The notes beneath the pieces were generated by a model. That model did no database searches, was not told the DNA's origin, and saw only the letters and a program-made list of their open reading frames with translations. Made by a program: the position numbers and the translations under genes. DNA of 64,000 nucleotides from Parvibaculum sp039680535 (GTDB lineage Bacteria; Pseudomonadota; Alphaproteobacteria; Parvibaculales; Parvibaculaceae). The DNA lies in NCBI RefSeq assembly GCF_039680535.1, contig NZ_JBDKSS010000023.1, positions 65,385 through 129,384 on the forward strand, in the 5' to 3' direction. Of the stretch, positions 1 to 8,534 are shown piece after piece (position 1 is the stretch's first letter; every line of letters starts with the position of its first letter).

Positions 1-172
1 TCTCCGTTGCGGCGAGGCCAGCCGCTGCAATTGATGCCTGCGCCGCAGTGCCGAGCGCGAAGGAAGAGGGAAGCGCAGGCTCTGCGCCGGAAAAAGCGAC
101 GCGTGAAAGCGCCTCTGCATCGCCCCCTGCTGCGGTCCAGAGTTCTGTCAGAGCCTGCGTCGCCGATTTCAT
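1..172 (-). CDS. CaiB/BaiF family CoA-transferase, N-terminal fragment (cut by window edge)
   Basis: Only the first ~57 codons are in the window; the gene runs off the left edge. The translation starts MKSATQALTELWTAAGG and continues with an LPSSFALGTAAQASIAAAGL stretch, typical of the N-terminus of class III (CaiB/BaiF) CoA-transferases, which move CoA between acyl-CoAs and free acids. The start is the ATG at 172, preceded by GGAGAG at suitable spacing. It lies downstream, on the same strand, of an MFS transporter, glutaryl-CoA dehydrogenase and a LysR gene. A glutarate or related dicarboxylate CoA-transferase role is therefore attractive, but it is inferred from context. Confidence 0.72.
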   Translation of the reverse strand, partial: MKSATQALTELWTAAGGDAEALSRVAFSGAEPALPSSFALGTAAQASIAAAGLAATE

Positions 173-428
173 AGCTTTCTCTCCGTGTCTGTCGGGGAAA
201 GTTGGCGCTGCCGCGAACGACCGTCAATCTTGATTGCGCGAGTCAATGTTCGTCCCGGCTACAAGGCCGCCGTCACGCCCGCAACGCATTGATGACGGGG
301 CTTGTGCTGACATTCGTTCGCGCAAAGGGAGGGTGCCGTTTGCAGTTCACAATCGCCACCTTCGGCTCGATGCCTAATATGGCGGCGACGAGATCGTCTG
401 GCGAATTGCCGGCTGACGAGCCGCGCGG
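173..428. other. Intergenic region upstream of the CoA-transferase
   Basis: About 256 nt without a convincing gene. It carries the ribosome binding site of the CoA-transferase and probably its promoter, and follows the stop codon of the MFS gene. Short open frames here have no family resemblance. I see no strong hairpin or repeat. Confidence 0.5.
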
Positions 429-1658
429 TCAGACCTTCGCGGCGGCGGCGCGGCGAGCCGCATCCGGATTTGGCAGGAAGCCCGCGATGAGTCCCAGTGC
501 CGGAAGGAAGGCGCAGAGCTGATAGACGAAGTCGATGCTCGTCATGTCGGCGAGTTCGCCGAGCACGGCGGCGCCGATGCCTCCCATGCCGAAAGCGAAT
601 CCGAAGAACAGCCCTGACACCGTGCCGACGCGGCCCGGCATCAATTCCTGAGCATAGACGATGATCGCCGGAAAAGCGGAGGCGAGGATCACGCCGATGG
701 GCACGCTGAGGAGCGCCGTCCAGAAGAGATTGGCGTGAGGCAGGATCAACGTGAAGGGCAACACGCCAAGGATCGAGGCCCAGATCACATATTTGCGGCC
801 GAAGCGGTCGCCGAGCGGGCCGCCGATGATCGTACCTGCCGCCACCGCGCCCAGAAAGACGAAGAGCAGGACCTGTGCGCTCTCGACCGAGATGTGGAAT
901 TTCTCGATCAGGTAGAATGTGTAGTAGCTGGTGAAGCCGGCGAGATAGAAATATTTCGAGAAGATCAGCAGCAGCAGAATGGCGATCGCCATCCGGATGC
1001 GCCGCGTTGGCAGCGCTTCGGAGTTCGCCGTTCCCTGCGTCGGCTTCTTCGCGATGGGCGCAGCGTTGCGCTTGTACCAGCCGCCGACATTCCAGAGCAG
1101 CACGATGCCGAGCATCGCGGCGATGGAGAACCAGGCGACGCTCGCCTGACCCTTCTGAATGACGATGAAGGCGGCGAGCAGAGGGCCGATGGCCGAGCCC
1201 GCGTTCCCGCCGACCTGGAAAAGCGATTGCGCGAGCCCATGCCGCCCGCCCGATGCCATGCGCGCAACGCGGGAGGATTCGGGATGGAAGATAGACGAGC
1301 CCGTGCCGACAAGGACGGCCGCGACGAGCAGGATGAGGAAGGAGCTTGCAACCGAGAGAAGCAGAAGGCCTGCCAGCGTGAAGCCCATGCCGATGGCGAG
1401 CGACCAGGGGCTTGAGCGCTTGTCGGTGTAGACGCCGACGACCGGCTGCAACAGCGATGCGGTCATCTGATAGGTGAGGGTGATGAGCCCCACCTGCCCG
1501 AAGTCGAGGCCGTAATTCTCCTTCAACATCGGATAGATCGCCGGCAACAGCGACTGCAGCATGTCGTTGATGAGATGACAGAGGCTGATCGCGGCGAGCA
1601 CGACGAAGGCGGTGTCCTTCACGGCCGGGCTGGGAGCCTTCGCAACGCTGTCACTCAC
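429..1658 (-). CDS. MFS transporter, fosmidomycin-resistance (Fsr)-like
   Basis: Predicted inner-membrane 12-helix major facilitator of about 409 residues. The N-terminal helix contains HLINDMLQSLLPAIYPMLK, the signature of the Fsr (fosmidomycin resistance) branch, followed by a loop with YTDKRSSPW and, in the second half, GPLGDRFGRKYV, an MFS loop motif. I prefer the GTG at 1658, which has GGGAGA just upstream; an ATG at 1715 would add 19 unlikely residues. It is 60 nt downstream of glutaryl-CoA dehydrogenase on the same strand, so it may be co-transcribed. The exported or imported substrate cannot be told from the sequence. Confidence 0.85.
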   Translation of the reverse strand: MSDSVAKAPSPAVKDTAFVVLAAISLCHLINDMLQSLLPAIYPMLKENYGLDFGQVGLITLTYQMTASLLQPVVGVYTDKRSSPWSLAIGMGFTLAGLLLLSVASSFLILLVAAVLVGTGSSIFHPESSRVARMASGGRHGLAQSLFQVGGNAGSAIGPLLAAFIVIQKGQASVAWFSIAAMLGIVLLWNVGGWYKRNAAPIAKKPTQGTANSEALPTRRIRMAIAILLLLIFSKYFYLAGFTSYYTFYLIEKFHISVESAQVLLFVFLGAVAAGTIIGGPLGDRFGRKYVIWASILGVLPFTLILPHANLFWTALLSVPIGVILASAFPAIIVYAQELMPGRVGTVSGLFFGFAFGMGGIGAAVLGELADMTSIDFVYQLCAFLPALGLIAGFLPNPDAARRAAAAKV

Positions 1659-1718
1659 GATCGTCTCCCATGTGCCTGCAGGCGGACCGGGCCAGACGGC
1701 ACCGGTCCGCGCCATCGA

Positions 1719-2921
1719 TCAACTGAAAGCCTGTATCCCCGTGATCTCGCGGCCGAGGATCAGCGCATGGACGTCATGCGTGCCTTCATAAGTATTCACC
1801 GCCTCGAGATTCATCGCGTGGCGGATGACGTGATATTCGTCCGACACGCCGTTGCCGCCGTGCATGTCGCGGGCCATGCGAGCGATGTCGAGTGCCTTGC
1901 CGCAATTGTTGCGCTTCATCAGCGAAATGGCGGCGGGAGCCGCCTTGCCTTCGTCGAAGAGGCGGCCGAGCTGCAGGCAGCCCTGAAGGCCGAGCGTGAT
2001 CTCGGTCTGCATGTCGGCGAGCTTCTTCTGGATGAGCTGGTTCGCGGCGAGCGGGCGGCCGAACTGCTTGCGGTCGAGCGTATATTGACGTGCCGCATGC
2101 CAGCAGAATTCAGCGGCGCCCATGGCGCCCCAGGCGATGCCATAGCGGGCGCGGTTGAGGCAGCCGAAAGGACCGGCGAGGCCGCGCACATTCGGCAACA
2201 GGTTCTCGTCAGGCACGAAAACATCCTGCAGCGAGATTTCGCCGGTGATGGAGGCGCGAAGCGAGAACTTGCCTTCGATTTTCGGCGTCGAGAAGCCCTT
2301 GAAGGCGCGTTCGACAACGAAGCCGCGGATGACGTCATCATCCGTCTTCGCCCAGACGACGGCGAGATCGGCGATGGGCGCATTGGTGATCCACATCTTC
2401 GCGCCATTGAGGATGTAGCCCCCATCGACCTTCTTCGCGCGGGTCTTCATCGATCCCGGATCGGAACCGTGATCGGGCTCGGTCAGGCCGAAGCAGCCGA
2501 CCCATTCGCCGGTGGCGAGCTTGGGCAGATATTTCTCGCGCTGGGCCTCCGAGCCATAGGCATAGATCGGGTGCATGACGAGCGAGGACTGAACGCTCAT
2601 CGCCGAGCGGTAGCCACTATCCACGCGCTCGACTTCGCGCGCGGCGAGGCCGTAGCAGACATAGGAAAGGCCGGCGCAGCCATATTTTTCCGGCAGCGTC
2701 GGCCCGAGCAGCCCTTGGGCGCCCATCTCGTTCATGATCTCGCGATGGAATATCTCGTGGCGGTTGGCCTCTTTCACGCGGGTGAAGAGCTTTTCCTGCG
2801 CATAGGCCCGCGCGCTGTCGCGCACCAGCCGCTCTTCTTCGGTGAGCTGCTCGTCGAGGAGGAGCGGGTCCTCCCAGTTGAAGGGCGGAAGCGGCGGATT
2901 GGCCTTCACGGCTTCTGACAT
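1719..2921 (-). CDS. gcdH: Glutaryl-CoA dehydrogenase (acyl-CoA dehydrogenase family)
   Basis: 400-residue FAD enzyme that oxidises and decarboxylates glutaryl-CoA to crotonyl-CoA in lysine, tryptophan, glutarate and benzoyl-CoA degradation. Recognisable features are the GcdH N-terminus (PPFNWEDPLLLDEQLTEEE), CFGLTEPDHGSDPGSM in the FAD/substrate domain, WITNAPIADLAVVWAK, and the C-terminal NTYEGTHDVHALILGR with the catalytic base Glu near residue 379. The Arg in GYRSAMSVQSSLV matches the glutaryl-carboxylate-binding Arg of the family. The start is supported by GAGG 8 nt upstream. It sits between a LysR gene and an MFS/CoA-transferase pair, which fits a glutarate catabolic cluster. Confidence 0.94.
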   Translation of the reverse strand: MSEAVKANPPLPPFNWEDPLLLDEQLTEEERLVRDSARAYAQEKLFTRVKEANRHEIFHREIMNEMGAQGLLGPTLPEKYGCAGLSYVCYGLAAREVERVDSGYRSAMSVQSSLVMHPIYAYGSEAQREKYLPKLATGEWVGCFGLTEPDHGSDPGSMKTRAKKVDGGYILNGAKMWITNAPIADLAVVWAKTDDDVIRGFVVERAFKGFSTPKIEGKFSLRASITGEISLQDVFVPDENLLPNVRGLAGPFGCLNRARYGIAWGAMGAAEFCWHAARQYTLDRKQFGRPLAANQLIQKKLADMQTEITLGLQGCLQLGRLFDEGKAAPAAISLMKRNNCGKALDIARMARDMHGGNGVSDEYHVIRHAMNLEAVNTYEGTHDVHALILGREITGIQAFS

Positions 2922-3005
2922 CGGCTTGACCTCGCGGAAATAGGCGTTTGGCCGGTCATATAGCAGGGCGAAGGGGGATGCGCGACTCCCCTTCCGCGCA
3001 AGGCG

Positions 3006-3902
3006 TCAGCGATTTTCCGAGGCGATATAGGCGGCGATATGCGCGCCCAGATGGTCGAACATCAGCCGCATGCGGCGGCTGGTCTTGAGGTCTTCGTGCA
3101 TGGCGACCCAGACATCCAGCTGGAAGCCGATGAGGCCGGGAAGGATGGGGACGAGCCCATCGCGTTTGGCCAGCGCGATCTGGCAGAAGCCAAGGCCGAA
3201 ACCCGCCCGCTGGGCTGCATATTGCGCGACGTCGCTGTCGCAGCGAAAGGCGAAGAGGTCTCGGGAAATTGGAATGCCGAGCCCTTCCAGACGGCGCACC
3301 GAGGGCTCGCGGTCGAAGCCGATGATCGGGTGGGAAGTGATCTCCTCGACGCTCTTGGGCGCCCCGTGCTTTTCGATGTAGCTCGGATGGGCGTGGAGCC
3401 CGAGATGGATGGTGCCGATCTTCTTTGCCACGAGGGCGGCCTGTGTGGGCCTGACCATGCGGACGGCGATGTCGGCGTCGCGCCGCAGCAGGTCTTCGGC
3501 GCGGTTCGACAGCAGAAGCTCGACCGCGATGCGCGGATGCTGCTCATGGAAGGCGGCGAGGATCGGCGGCAGAACTTCGGTGCCGATGATCTCGCTTGCG
3601 GTAATGCGGACCGTGCCCCGGTCTTCCTCGGCCTCGCCGGAGGCTGCTCGTTGCAGCGCCTCGGCAGCGGCGGCCATGGCCTCCGCATGGGGGACGAGGG
3701 CCAGCGCCCCTTCTGTGGCGTTAAGGCCCGTCTGCGACCGCGTGAAGAGGGCGATACCCAGCGCCTGCTCCAGCGCGTCGATATGGCGGCCGACGGTCGG
3801 TTGGGTGATGTCGAGGGCCCTTGCGGCGCCGGAGAGGCTTCCCTCCCGGACCACGGCGAGAAAAGAGCGGTAAAGCTCCCAGCCTGGCTGCGTATTGGTC
3901 AT
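3006..3902 (-). CDS. LysR-type transcriptional regulator
   Basis: 298 residues. The N-terminal winged helix-turn-helix spans about residues 10-70 (EGSLSGAARALDITQPTVGR, then HIDALEQALGIALFTRS), followed by a periplasmic-binding-protein-like effector domain. It lies just upstream of gcdH on the same strand and is divergent from an NAD-dependent epimerase, so either could be its target. The 97 nt divergent gap has an ATTCA/TGAAT dyad that could be its operator. In other bacteria a LysR protein next to gcdH is often GcdR, but I cannot assign that here. Confidence 0.9.
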   Translation of the reverse strand: MTNTQPGWELYRSFLAVVREGSLSGAARALDITQPTVGRHIDALEQALGIALFTRSQTGLNATEGALALVPHAEAMAAAAEALQRAASGEAEEDRGTVRITASEIIGTEVLPPILAAFHEQHPRIAVELLLSNRAEDLLRRDADIAVRMVRPTQAALVAKKIGTIHLGLHAHPSYIEKHGAPKSVEEITSHPIIGFDREPSVRRLEGLGIPISRDLFAFRCDSDVAQYAAQRAGFGLGFCQIALAKRDGLVPILPGLIGFQLDVWVAMHEDLKTSRRMRLMFDHLGAHIAAYIASENR

Positions 3903-3936
3903 GCAAAAACGTATATCGATCCGCCGGTAATAGGCA

Positions 3937-3956
3937 ATTCATATTCGTATTTGAAT
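3937..3956. promoter_or_regulatory. Candidate LysR operator dyad
   Basis: ATTCA (3937-3941) and TGAAT (3952-3956) form an inverted repeat around a 10 nt AT-rich centre in the divergent gap between the LysR gene and the epimerase. LysR-type sites are usually AT-rich interrupted dyads. Function is inferred from position only. Confidence 0.4.
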
Positions 3957-3999
3957 GGATCATGTTTCGGGGGTCAACAGGAACCCACGAGGACGGAAC

Positions 4000-5007
4000 A
4001 TGACCCGCACAGCTCTCATCATCGGCGCGACAGGCGGCATCGGCAGCGAGATGGCTTTGGCGCTCAAGGCCCGCGGCTGGAGCGTCCGGGCACTCAACCG
4101 CAACCCGGAAAAGGCCGCGCGGGACTTTGCGCGGCTCGGCAGCCTCGAATGGGTGAAGGGCGACGCGATGATGGCGTCGGACGTCATTGCCGCATCGGAA
4201 GGGGTCAGCCTCGTCGTTCATGCCGCAAACCCGCCCGGCTACAGGAACTGGAAGGGCACGGCGCTGCCCATGCTCGAAAGCTCGATCGCGGCTGCGAAGG
4301 CCGCGGGTGCGCGCCTCGTCTTTCCGGGTACGGTCTATAATTTCGGGCCGGATGCCCTTCCGCTCATCAGCGAAACCTCACCGCAGAATCCGAAGACGCG
4401 AAAGGGTGCGATCCGCGTCGCGATGGAAATGCGGTTGCGCCGTGCTTCGAAAGAAGGAGCACCGGTGCTGATCGTTCGCGCGGGCGACTTTTTCGGACCG
4501 CATGGCGGCAACAACTGGTTTGGGCAGGGCCTCGTGAAGATGGGCAAGCCGCTCGGCTCGGTGACCTATCCGGGCAAGCGCGATGTCGGCCATGCCTGGG
4601 CCTATCTTCCCGATCTGGCGGAGACGATCATGCGCCTCGTCGAGCGGGAGAATGAGCTTGCCGATTTCGATGTCTTTCATTTCGGCGGTCACTGGTTCGA
4701 TAAGGGCGTCGAGATTGCGGATGCGACGCGCAAGGCAGCGGGCGTCCCCGACGCGCCGATCCGCCGGTTTCCGTGGTTCGCCGTCTATCTCGCTTCGCCT
4801 TTCGTTGAGACGTTCCGCGAGATGATCGAGATGCGTTACCTCTGGAAACGCCCGGTCCGTCTCGACAACAGGAAGCTTGTCGCCTTTCTCGGCGAGGAAC
4901 CGCATACGCCGACCGAAGTGGCGCTGCGCGTCACGCTCAAGGGGCTCGGCTGTCTCGACACGATGTCATTCAAAAGCGGCGCAATCGGCGCCGAAAGGAG
5001 GGTGTGA
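4000..5007 (+). CDS. NAD(P)-dependent epimerase/dehydratase family protein
   Basis: 335-residue extended short-chain dehydrogenase. It begins MTRTALIIGATGGIGSEMAL, whose GATGGIG is the Rossmann dinucleotide-binding loop. FPGTVYNFGP carries the family Tyr, and the later AMEMRLRRAS has no YxxxK in the classical place, so catalysis may differ from standard epimerases. A start at 3955 is possible, but the ATG at 4000 has GGACGGA upstream. It is divergent from the LysR gene. Its stop overlaps the next small gene by 1 nt (TGATG), suggesting translational coupling. The substrate is unknown. Confidence 0.82.
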   Translation: MTRTALIIGATGGIGSEMALALKARGWSVRALNRNPEKAARDFARLGSLEWVKGDAMMASDVIAASEGVSLVVHAANPPGYRNWKGTALPMLESSIAAAKAAGARLVFPGTVYNFGPDALPLISETSPQNPKTRKGAIRVAMEMRLRRASKEGAPVLIVRAGDFFGPHGGNNWFGQGLVKMGKPLGSVTYPGKRDVGHAWAYLPDLAETIMRLVERENELADFDVFHFGGHWFDKGVEIADATRKAAGVPDAPIRRFPWFAVYLASPFVETFREMIEMRYLWKRPVRLDNRKLVAFLGEEPHTPTEVALRVTLKGLGCLDTMSFKSGAIGAERRV

Positions 5008-5120
5008 TGTGCATGCCTGAAGAACTCAGGACGCGTGCCCAGAGGATTGCGCTTTCGCTTGGCGGCGCTGTGGCCGGCACGCTTGTCTGGCTCGCCACAG
5101 CGATCATGATGGGGCACTGA
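5007..5120 (+). CDS. Small predicted single-pass membrane protein (37 aa)
   Basis: A 37-codon frame starting at the ATG that shares one base with the epimerase stop codon. A strong AGGAGG at 4996-5001 lies 5 nt upstream, which is why I accept such a short gene. The product starts MCMPEELRTRAQR and ends in a hydrophobic segment (LGGAVAGTLVWLATAIMM) long enough to span the membrane. It is followed closely by a 11-bp hairpin terminator. I do not recognise a family; it may assist or anchor the epimerase. Confidence 0.6.
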   Translation: MCMPEELRTRAQRIALSLGGAVAGTLVWLATAIMMGH

Positions 5121-5128
5121 AAGAAGAA

Positions 5129-5156
5129 CGGCACCCCGGTGAATGCCGGGGTGCCG
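5129..5156. terminator. Hairpin terminator between convergent genes
   Basis: Perfect 11-bp stem CGGCACCCCGG / CCGGGGTGCCG with a 6 nt loop. Read on the minus strand it is followed by TTCTTCTTT, so it looks like the terminator of the nitronate monooxygenase gene; it also closes the epimerase operon. Confidence 0.75.
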
Positions 5157-5177
5157 CTATGTGTTGGCGGAAGGTGC

Positions 5178-6185
5178 TTATTCCGCAGCAGCCTGCAGAC
5201 CGGCCAGAGCTTCGCGCGGCATGCGCTCGGCGAATTCGCGGCAAGCCTGAAGATATTCGGCCTTGAGGCGTGCAATGAGGTCGGCGGCGGCGGGCGCGTC
5301 CTTGATCTGCCCGATGCCCTGACCCGAGCCCCAGATGTCCTTCCAGGCCTTCTGCTTCATGTTGCCGCCCGAGCCGAAGTTCATCTTCGACTTGTCCGCC
5401 TCGGGAAGATTGGCCGGGTCGAGGCCAGCCGCGGCGATCGACGGCGCGAGATAATTGCCGTGAACGCCGGTGAAGAGGTTCGAATAGACGATGTCGTCGG
5501 CGGCGTGGTCGATCAGCGCCTGCTTGTAGGCGGCTTCCGCATTCGCTTCCTGCGTGGCGATGAAACGCGTGCCCATATAGGCGAGGTCGGCGCCGAGGGC
5601 GAGGGCGGAGGCGATGCCGAAGCCGTCCGAAATGGCGCCTGAGACGAGCACCGTGCCCTTGAACCACTGCTTCACTTCGCGCACGAGGGCGAAGGGCGAC
5701 AGCGTGCCGGCATGGCCGCCCGCGCCCGCGCAGACGAGGATAAGGCCATCTACGCCCTGTTCGGCGGCCTTCATCGCGTGCTTCACATTGATGACGTCAT
5801 GGAAGACGACGCCGCCATAGGAATGCGCCGCTTCGACGACTTCCGCCGGCGGACGAAGGCTCGTGATGATGACCGGCACTTCGAGCTTCGTGCAGATCTC
5901 GATGTCATGCGCGAGGCGGTCGTTGGAGGAGTGGCAGATCTGGTTGACCGCGAAGGGCGCGACCTTCTTGTCCGGGTGCTTGGCCTGATATTCGCCGAGT
6001 TCGCCCTTGATCCGCTTGATCCATTCTTCCAGTACATGCGCAGGCCGTGCATTCAGCGCCGGAAAGGAGCCGACGATGCCTGCCTTGCACTGTGCGATCA
6101 CGAGTTCGGGACCGGAGACGATGAAGAGCGGCGAACCGACAACGGGCAGTTCGAGCCGGTTCTTGAGGTTGTTAGTCAAAGCCAT
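5178..6185 (-). CDS. Nitronate monooxygenase (2-nitropropane dioxygenase family)
   Basis: 335-residue FMN-dependent TIM-barrel protein. Family features are the N-terminal LPVVGSPLFIVSGPELVIAQ, the GAGGHAGTLSPFALV phosphate-binding loop region around residues 150-165, and GADLAYMGTRFIATQEA near residue 205. Such enzymes oxidise alkyl nitronates such as propionate-3-nitronate, but many paralogues have unknown substrates. The ATG has AGGAAA upstream. A LysR gene lies directly upstream on the same strand, and a second family member sits beyond it. Confidence 0.88.
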   Translation of the reverse strand: MALTNNLKNRLELPVVGSPLFIVSGPELVIAQCKAGIVGSFPALNARPAHVLEEWIKRIKGELGEYQAKHPDKKVAPFAVNQICHSSNDRLAHDIEICTKLEVPVIITSLRPPAEVVEAAHSYGGVVFHDVINVKHAMKAAEQGVDGLILVCAGAGGHAGTLSPFALVREVKQWFKGTVLVSGAISDGFGIASALALGADLAYMGTRFIATQEANAEAAYKQALIDHAADDIVYSNLFTGVHGNYLAPSIAAAGLDPANLPEADKSKMNFGSGGNMKQKAWKDIWGSGQGIGQIKDAPAAADLIARLKAEYLQACREFAERMPREALAGLQAAAE

Positions 6186-6285
6186 GAGCGTTTCCTGACC
6201 GGGTGTTGTGAAGCGTTGACGAAACTATGGTCCGGCGGCGGGGCCTTGTCTGCGCACAAATCCACACAGGCCTGTGCGCAGATGA

Positions 6286-7200
6286 TCAGCGCCCGGCAAG
6301 GCGGGCGCGATCGGCCTTTGCCCTTGCGGCAATGAAGTCCATGGCGGCGCGGACCGGCGGCGTGTCCTTGAGGTCGGGATGCGTCAGCAGCCAGATATCG
6401 GTGGCGCTATAGAGCTTCTCCGGCGAGATGCGCAGGAGCTGCGGATAGGCGTCGCCGGTCAGGCAGGTCAGCGCCGAAATGCCGACGCCCGCCAGCACCG
6501 CATAGGCCGTGTCGATCTGTGAGGAGAAGCGCAGATGCGTCGGCGCGTTGCGGGTGACATGCGCGCTCCAGCGGGCGAGTTCCTGATTGGCGCTCGATCC
6601 GGCGAAACCGAGAATCGAATGCTCCGCCCATTCCTCGCGCTTCGTCGGCAGGCCGTGTTCCGCCGCGTAACTCTTCGACGCATAGAAAGCGACGCCGAGG
6701 CGCCCGATCTTGCGGCCGACGAGGTTTTCTTCGCCGGGGCCATAGAGACGAATGACGATATCGGCCTCGCGCCGGCGAACGCTTGCCGGCCAGGACTCGG
6801 TGACGAAGTCGAGTTCGATGCCGGGATATTGGCGATGAAAGCCCGGCAGATGCGGCATGAGCCAGTGAGCGGTGATGCCCGGCGCCGTCGAGACGCGGAC
6901 GGTGCCGCGCGGCTCGCCATCGTCCGCAGTCGCAGCGCGGACCGCGCGCTCGGCGGCCATCGCCATCGGCTCGACCTCGGACTTGAGGCGTTCACCGGCA
7001 GCGGTGAGTGCATAGCCAGCGGGCTCGCGAATGAAGAGTTTCGTGCCAAGCGCCTTTTCGAGAGCGGCGACGTGGCGACCGACGGTCGCGTGACTCAGGC
7101 CGAGCCTGCGGCCTGCCGCCGAAAGGCTCTGGGCCTCCGCCACGGCGAGGAAAATGCGGTAGGCGTCCCAGCCTGCGCCCGGCGCTTCTTCACTGTTCAT
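6286..7200 (-). CDS. LysR-type transcriptional regulator
   Basis: 304 residues from the ATG at 7200; the frame is open upstream, but homology starts at WDAYRIFLAVAEAQSLSAAG. The winged helix-turn-helix (AGRRLGLSHATVGRHVAALE) is followed by a LysR substrate domain. It is divergent from the nitronate monooxygenase at 7396 and upstream of the one at 5178, so regulation of one or both is plausible. The 195 nt divergent gap has no striking dyad that I can see. Confidence 0.88.
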   Translation of the reverse strand: MNSEEAPGAGWDAYRIFLAVAEAQSLSAAGRRLGLSHATVGRHVAALEKALGTKLFIREPAGYALTAAGERLKSEVEPMAMAAERAVRAATADDGEPRGTVRVSTAPGITAHWLMPHLPGFHRQYPGIELDFVTESWPASVRRREADIVIRLYGPGEENLVGRKIGRLGVAFYASKSYAAEHGLPTKREEWAEHSILGFAGSSANQELARWSAHVTRNAPTHLRFSSQIDTAYAVLAGVGISALTCLTGDAYPQLLRISPEKLYSATDIWLLTHPDLKDTPPVRAAMDFIAARAKADRARLAGR

Positions 7201-7395
7201 TGCCGAACACCCCATGCCAATTTCTGCCGAAAGATGCGCCCTGCGCCCCTCGATTTCAAGTCGGAGGAGGCGGACGCAGGGGAAGGGCGGGCCGACGCGC
7301 CGCCGCAAGCAAGAGGCTGCAAAGCGTGGCCACCTTCTGCTAGAACCATGGCATCAAGGCATCAGGCCGAATGGCCAAATCAGGGAGAGAAATCC

Positions 7396-8394
7396 GTGCT
7401 GAAGACCAGATTTACGGAAATGTTCGGGGTCGAACACCCCATCGTTCAGGGCGGCATGCAGTGGGTCGGCCGCGCGACGCTCGTTTCGGCTGTCGCGAAT
7501 GCGGGCGCTCTCGGCTTCATCACCGCGCTCACGCAGCCGACGCCGGAAGATCTCGTGAAGGAGATCAAGAAGTGCCGCGAGATGACGGACAAGACCTTCG
7601 GCGTCAACCTGACCATTCTTCCGGCGCTGAAGCCGCCGCCCTACGCCGAGTATCGCCAGGCGATCATCGAAAGCGGCATCAAGGTCGTCGAGACTGCGGG
7701 CTACAAGCCGCAGGAACATGTCGATGACTTCAAGAAGCACGGCATCAAGGTCATCCATAAGTGCACGGCGGTCCGTCATGCGCTTTCCGCAGAGCGCATG
7801 GGCGTTGACGCGGTCTCGATCGACGGCTTCGAATGCGCGGGCCATCCGGGTGAAGACGACATTCCGGGCCTGATCCTCATCGCGGCTGCCGCCGACAAGG
7901 TGAAGATCCCGCTCGTCGCCTCGGGTGGCATCGCGGATGCGCGCGGCCTCGTCGCGGCGCTGGCGCTGGGCGCCGAAGGCGTCAACATGGGCACGCGCTT
8001 CATGTGCACGGTCGAAAGCCCCATTCACCAGAAGGTGAAGGAGCAGATCGTCGCCAATGACGAACGCGCCACCGACCTCATCTTCCGTACGCTGCACAAC
8101 ACGGCGCGCGTGGCGAAGAATGCGGTGAGCCAGGAAGTCGTTGCCATCGAGAAGAAGGGCGGCGCGAAGATCGAGGACATCGCGCATCTCGTTTCCGGCG
8201 CGCGCGGCAAGGTCGTCTACGAGCAGGGCGATCCGGACTACGGCATCTGGTCGGCCGGCATGGTGCAGGGCCTGATCCACGACATTCCGACGGTGAAGGA
8301 CCTCGTGGCCCGCATCGTTTCGGAAGCCGAAGGCATCATCTCCACGCGCCTCAACCGCATGGCGGGCCTCTCGGTGGCACGCGCCGCCGAGTAA
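7396..8394 (+). CDS. Nitronate monooxygenase family protein
   Basis: 332-residue FMN TIM-barrel enzyme. It starts at the GTG at 7396 (LKTRFTEMFGVEHPIVQGGM follows), preceded by GGGAGAG; the open frame extends far upstream, but only as antisense shadow of the LysR gene. It contains IDGFECAGHPGEDDIPGL, with the conserved His used as base in nitronate oxidation, and GAEGVNMGTRFMCTVESP. It resembles 2-nitropropane dioxygenase-like proteins found beside fatty-acid or xenobiotic degradation genes. It is a paralogue of the gene at 5178. Confidence 0.9.
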   Translation: MLKTRFTEMFGVEHPIVQGGMQWVGRATLVSAVANAGALGFITALTQPTPEDLVKEIKKCREMTDKTFGVNLTILPALKPPPYAEYRQAIIESGIKVVETAGYKPQEHVDDFKKHGIKVIHKCTAVRHALSAERMGVDAVSIDGFECAGHPGEDDIPGLILIAAAADKVKIPLVASGGIADARGLVAALALGAEGVNMGTRFMCTVESPIHQKVKEQIVANDERATDLIFRTLHNTARVAKNAVSQEVVAIEKKGGAKIEDIAHLVSGARGKVVYEQGDPDYGIWSAGMVQGLIHDIPTVKDLVARIVSEAEGIISTRLNRMAGLSVARAAE

Positions 8395-8411
8395 GGATAA
8401 GGAATTTAACC

Positions 8412-8491
8412 GTCATGCCGGACTTGATCCGGCATCCATCTTTGCCGAGTGTGCAGCATTAAGGTGGACCCCGGCTCAAGGCCGGGGTGAC
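8412..8491. repeat. Dispersed intergenic palindromic element, full copy A
   Basis: About 80 nt bounded by GTCA and TGAC. It starts with a TGCCGG/CCGGCA hairpin, has a middle segment with GAGTGTG, and ends with a CCCCGG/CCGGGG hairpin. The same architecture recurs at 20724 and 54729. This copy lies between a nitronate monooxygenase and a Crp-family gene that converge here, and may act as a terminator. Confidence 0.7.
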
Positions 8492-8534
8492 CGGGAGATG
8501 AATGAAGTCCGCGCCGGAGACGGCGCGGGCTTTT

